A DNA stretch of 6,903 nucleotides from Sphingomonadaceae bacterium. Lineage in GTDB: Bacteria; Pseudomonadota; Alphaproteobacteria; Sphingomonadales; Sphingomonadaceae. The DNA is taken from the NCBI GenBank assembly GCA_947442095.1, contig CANEVG010000188.1, forward strand, positions 1 through 6,903, written 5' to 3'. A model generated the notes under the pieces. That model made no database searches. It had not been told where the DNA came from and saw only the letters and a list, made by a program, of their open reading frames with translations. Below are positions 6,382-6,903 of the stretch, one piece after another; within the stretch, counting starts at the first letter, position 1; the number at the start of each line of letters is the position of its first letter. Both the position numbers and the translations under genes were made by a program.

Positions 6382-6490
6382 CTCGGGACCTCATGTAATC
6401 AGCACATGCGACCCGAAGGGCTCGGTGCGATCCTGTATCGAGTTCTCGACTTTATGGCGGCTCGTGCCCTTGGCACGGCCGCCTTTTTTT
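6382..6490 (+). ncRNA. Candidate small RNA of about 109 bases ending in an intrinsic terminator
   Basis: A strong plus-strand terminator (6456-6490) has no convincing coding gene before it, since the only gene upstream, pyrD, is transcribed the other way. From the proposed start near 6382 the RNA can fold into a nested stem, TCGGG (6383-6387) with CCCGA (6412-6416) enclosing CATGT (6392-6396) with ACATG (6404-6408). A second small hairpin follows, CGAT (6428-6431) with ATCG (6437-6440), and then the terminator. CCGA (6413-6416) could alternatively pair with TCGG (6422-6425), so two folds compete. No upstream segment is complementary to the terminator arms, which argues against a leader attenuator for the Rrf2 gene. 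It does not match SRP RNA, tmRNA or RNase P RNA features that I know. The 5' end is uncertain. Confidence 0.5.
6456..6490 (+). terminator. Strong intrinsic terminator
   Basis: GGCGGC (6456-6461) and CGTGCC (6463-6468) pair with GGCACG (6472-6477) and GCCGCC (6478-6483) across a CTT loop, with a single bulged T at 6462. Seven Ts follow (6484-6490). This is a textbook Rho-independent terminator read on the plus strand. Confidence 0.92.
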
Positions 6491-6518
6491 GTGCCTCGCC
6501 TTGCCCGGAAGGGATTCC

Positions 6519-6547
6519 TTGCACTGGCCCGCTCCGCGGCCTAGGTA
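6519..6547 (+). promoter_or_regulatory. Weak promoter match before the Rrf2-family gene
   Basis: TTGCAC (6519-6524) is followed after 17 bases by TAGGTA (6542-6547), a poor -10. A start near 6554 would place the palindrome at 6564-6579 just inside the transcript, where a bound regulator could block transcription. Confidence 0.25.
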
Positions 6548-6553
6548 ACCGGA

Positions 6554-6588
6554 GCAATTCAGTCCGATTTAAGAATCGGGCGCAATTC
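6554..6588 (+). promoter_or_regulatory. Candidate operator upstream of the Rrf2-family regulator
   Basis: A perfect inverted repeat, CCGATT (6564-6569) and AATCGG (6574-6579) around TAAG, lies 20 bases before the regulator's start. It is flanked on both sides by the direct repeat GCAATTC (6554-6560 and 6582-6588). Rrf2-family proteins bind dyad sites as dimers and often repress their own genes, so this is the obvious candidate site. The dyad is seen directly; binding is inferred. Confidence 0.5.
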
Positions 6589-6599
6589 GGGAACATGCG

Positions 6600-6903
6600 A
6601 TGCGACTTTCGAGCATGGCCGACTATGCCGTCGTGACGATGAGCGCCGCTGCGCGCCATTGCGGCCAGCATCACGCCGGCGGTGCGCGGGTTTCGGCGCA
6701 GCAGTTGGCGGATGAGACCGGGCTGCCGGTGCCGACCGTGCAGAAGCTGGTCAGCAAACTCTCGGCAGCAGGTTTGCTCAAATCTGTGCGCGGGCTGGGC
6801 GGCGGGCTCAAGCTGGCGCGTCCGGCGGCGGCGATCACGCTGGCCGACATTGTCGAGGCGGTGGAAGGCCCGATCGCGATGACGCCGTGCAGCGTGCATG
6901 GCC
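6600..6903 (+). CDS. Rrf2-family transcription regulator, likely SUF/Isc iron-sulphur regulator, 3' end cut off
   Basis: Rrf2 proteins are winged-helix repressors, several of which sense iron-sulphur cluster status. The 101 visible residues begin MRLSSMADYAVVTMSAAARH, the family's helix 1 with its DYAV motif. The helix-turn-helix follows at about residues 31-60 (VSAQQLADETGLPVPTVQKL, then VSKLSAAGLL). The wing KSVRGLGGGLKLARP (61-75) and ITLADIVEAVEGP (79-91) come next. Cys97 in MTPCSVHG sits where the first cluster-ligating cysteine occurs in IscR-like members; the others would lie beyond the window. The start at ATG 6600-6602 is chosen because GGGA stands 7 bases upstream and the ATG at 6595 is out of frame. 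The HTH and VEGPIAMTPCS pattern resemble the SUF-operon regulator of proteobacteria, so sufBCD/sufS genes may follow, which cannot be seen here. The perfect dyad just upstream suits autoregulation. Confidence 0.9.
   Translation, partial: MRLSSMADYAVVTMSAAARHCGQHHAGGARVSAQQLADETGLPVPTVQKLVSKLSAAGLLKSVRGLGGGLKLARPAAAITLADIVEAVEGPIAMTPCSVHG

Noticed and set aside
6381..6460. Possible SRP RNA or another known housekeeping RNA
   Set aside because: The conserved GGAAG/AGCAG-type SRP core is absent, and no tRNA-like, tmRNA or RNase P features can be found, so it is left as an unassigned small RNA candidate.
6358..6636. A plus-strand frame of 92 codons across the intergenic region
   Set aside because: It begins at TTG, runs straight through a strong terminator hairpin and its T-run, overlaps the Rrf2-family gene and has no recognisable domain.
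1..6903. CRISPR array, insertion sequence, transposase or tRNA
   Set aside because: No regularly spaced repeats, no transposase motifs, no terminal inverted repeats with target duplications and no tRNA cloverleaf were seen.

Overview
The window is GC-rich DNA with strong third-position G/C bias. Protein sequences and gene content suggest an alphaproteobacterium, probably a sphingomonad (Erythrobacteraceae or Novosphingobium-like). That placement rests on recognising protein style and was not tested by alignment. Most of the window is read from the minus strand. Only the last about 300 bases, plus a likely small RNA before them, are read from the plus strand.

Layout from left to right. At 1-488 (minus) is the 5' part of an unrecognised membrane protein that runs off the window. 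At 518-1152 (minus) is a complete two-gene type II toxin-antitoxin module: a Phd/YefM-type antitoxin overlapping a VapC PIN-domain toxin by ATGA, with an operator-like repeat in front. At 1187-1402 is non-coding DNA rich in short GC palindromes. At 1403-3235 (minus) is a FadD-type long-chain acyl-CoA synthetase, and at 3402-5153 (minus) an exported gamma-glutamyltransferase. At 5164-6207 (minus) is class 2 dihydroorotate dehydrogenase, pyrD. At 6208-6599 is a divergent intergenic region holding a perfect inverted repeat, a candidate small RNA with a textbook intrinsic terminator, and an operator-like palindrome. At 6600-6903 (plus) is the 5' part of an Rrf2-family regulator that resembles the SUF/Isc iron-sulphur regulators.

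pyrD and ggt are 10 bases apart on the same strand and almost certainly share a transcript. fadD follows after 166 bases that contain a hairpin, so it may be read through or have its own promoter. The three enzymes (pyrimidine synthesis, glutathione/gamma-glutamyl metabolism, fatty-acid activation) have no obvious common pathway, so co-transcription is probably a matter of arrangement. The toxin-antitoxin pair looks like an independent insertion between housekeeping-type genes.

I see no clear undescribed multi-gene system. The best leads are non-coding: the small RNA candidate at about 6382-6490, the palindromes on either side of it, and the toxin-antitoxin operator repeat. Several gene starts need care: the longest open frames of pyrD and ggt begin at TTG, and that of fadD begins inside ggt, so shorter starts are preferred here.
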